Source: Natrinema versiforme (GTDB taxonomy: Archaea; Halobacteriota; Halobacteria; Halobacteriales; Natrialbaceae). From it: 64,000 nt of DNA. The notes under the pieces were generated by a model. That model did no database searches, was not told the origin of the DNA, and saw only the letters and a program-made list of their open reading frames with translations. A program made the translations under genes and the position numbers. Shown here in pieces: positions 63,015 through 64,000 of the stretch; the stretch's first letter is position 1; each line of letters opens with the position of its first letter. The DNA is taken from NCBI RefSeq assembly GCF_005576615.1, contig NZ_CP040332.1:310001-374000 (forward strand), given 5' to 3'.

Positions 63015-64000
63015 CGGGTCACGACCTCGTGATCGAAAACGGCACTCTCGTCACCGAAGACGGGCTGCTCGAGGCCGACGTCGCCGCGACCGACGGCCGG
63101 ATCTCGGCGATCGGCGAACGCGACTCGCTCGACGGCGACGAGACGATCGACGCCGGCGGCGACCACGTCCTGCCGGGCGCGATCGACCCCCATACTCACC
63201 ACGGGATCTACAACTCGCTGGCCGAGGACGCGAACACGGAGAGCCGGTCGGATCTCGTCGGCGGCGTGACGACGACGGGGAACTTCTTCCGTCGGCCGGG
63301 TGCCTACGAGGAGATCATGGGCGACTACGTCGAGGCGGCCGAAGCGAACTACCGCCACGACTACTTCTTCTCGCTGGGACTGCTCTCGTTCGACCACGTC
63401 GCGGAGATCCCGACGATCATCGACGAGTTCGGGATCACGACGTTCAAGTGGTACATGAACTACAAGTACGCCGCCGCGGAGAAGTTCGGCGTCGACTGCG
63501 AGATGCGCGACGACTTCGGCGACGCGTTCATCGAGACGCTCGCCGACCAGGACGTGGAGACGACGCTCGGCTACCACTCCGAGAACGTCGAGATTACGAA
63601 CGCGCTGGCCGGCGGCAACCCCTACGTCGAGACCGAGGCCGACGCGGACGCCGACGAGGAGGAGTACGAGGTCTTCGTCGAGGAGTTCCCCGACTACGCC
63701 GAGACCCAGAGCATGGTCGCGGGCGCGAGCCTCGCGAAGCAACACGACTACGACGACAGCTTCTACGCCGTCCACGTCAGCGCCGGGCGGACGGCCGACG
63801 AACTCGCGACGCTACAGGACGCGGGCTACGAGGTCACCGGCGAGACCTGCACCCACTACCTGACGCTGACCGCCGAGGAGTGCGACGACCGCATGAAGGT
63901 CAACCCGCCCGTGCGCCACGAGAGCGACAAGGAGACGCTCTGGGAGCGCGTCGCCGACGGCACCATCTCCTGTATCGGCACCGACCACTGCGCGAACACG
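63011..64000 (+). CDS. Dihydropyrimidinase/hydantoinase-family amidohydrolase (5' part)
   Basis: First 330 residues of a zinc amidohydrolase that opens cyclic ureides; the window edge cuts the end. It starts at a GTG overlapping the previous stop. Metal-site residues are in place: PGAIDPHTHHG (HxH), TTFKWYMNYK (carbamylated lysine), TTLGYHSENVEI and AVHVSAGRTADEL (histidines), and ISCIGTDHC (aspartate). With a carbamoyl-hydrolase-like partner next to it, the pathway could run from a hydantoin or dihydropyrimidine to an amino acid. Confidence 0.92.
   Translation, partial: MTGHDLVIENGTLVTEDGLLEADVAATDGRISAIGERDSLDGDETIDAGGDHVLPGAIDPHTHHGIYNSLAEDANTESRSDLVGGVTTTGNFFRRPGAYEEIMGDYVEAAEANYRHDYFFSLGLLSFDHVAEIPTIIDEFGITTFKWYMNYKYAAAEKFGVDCEMRDDFGDAFIETLADQDVETTLGYHSENVEITNALAGGNPYVETEADADADEEEYEVFVEEFPDYAETQSMVAGASLAKQHDYDDSFYAVHVSAGRTADELATLQDAGYEVTGETCTHYLTLTAEECDDRMKVNPPVRHESDKETLWERVADGTISCIGTDHCANT

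Overview
The window looks like a haloarchaeal genome, most likely a member of the Natrialbales (Natrinema/Haloterrigena-type). Evidence: high GC with C/G-ending codons, very acidic proteins, frequent leaderless starts about 25 bases after TATA-like boxes, Tat-dependent lipoproteins, HTH_10 and IclR regulators, and Orc1/Cdc6 initiators with G-rich origin boxes. The exact taxon is inference. No rRNA, tRNA or CRISPR was seen.

Layout. 1-6200: a metal-exporting P-type ATPase (cut by the window edge) with an HTH_10 regulator, then a large RND-type exporter divergent from a TetR regulator with two operator-like palindromes. 6864-11473: a DUF234-type ATPase, a translationally coupled creatininase-family hydrolase plus methyltransferase, and DpsA ferritin. 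11583-21065: an iron locus with a DtxR-type repressor, an FAD protein, five tandem paralogous Tat-lipoprotein siderophore-binding proteins, one FecCD permease, the remnant of an ABC exporter ATPase, and five copies of a TTTAGGY-NN-RCCTAAA palindrome.

21111-47487 is the most interesting part. Three orc1/cdc6 genes lie within about 11 kb (26.4-37.1 kb). Each has its own family of origin boxes. The specificity half differs between families, but most boxes keep a shared G-rich GTGT-type end, and in each family the boxes sit in inverted orientation around a candidate unwinding region. About 6 kb further on, 0.9 kb of non-coding DNA carries a degenerate repeat with a 13-bp period (core TTAGGCYAACTNR). 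It leads straight into a ParA-like ATPase gene that overlaps a gene for a small acidic partner. One more two-unit copy of the 13-bp repeat lies beside origin B. I read the region as a compound replication/partition locus, possibly built by fusion of replicons. The same stretch holds two multi-PAS histidine kinases, a TPP-dependent enzyme, malic enzyme, a D-lactate-dehydrogenase-like FAD/Fe-S fusion and an SLC13-type transporter.

47500-64000 is mostly accessory metabolism. It holds a broken alpha/beta hydrolase, an acyl-CoA synthetase, a TRAM/zinc-ribbon protein, a PadR regulator, a GH51 arabinofuranosidase fragment, and an organic-acid module (IclR, class III CoA-transferase, CitE-like lyase, CitMHS transporter). 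At the right end an IclR gene diverges from an operon of flavoprotein, cysteine hydrolase and dihydropyrimidinase-like amidohydrolase (cut by the window edge), which looks like cyclic-ureide or amide catabolism. Several decayed genes (19457, 22778, 37169, 47957, 53126) mark this as a fluid part of the genome.
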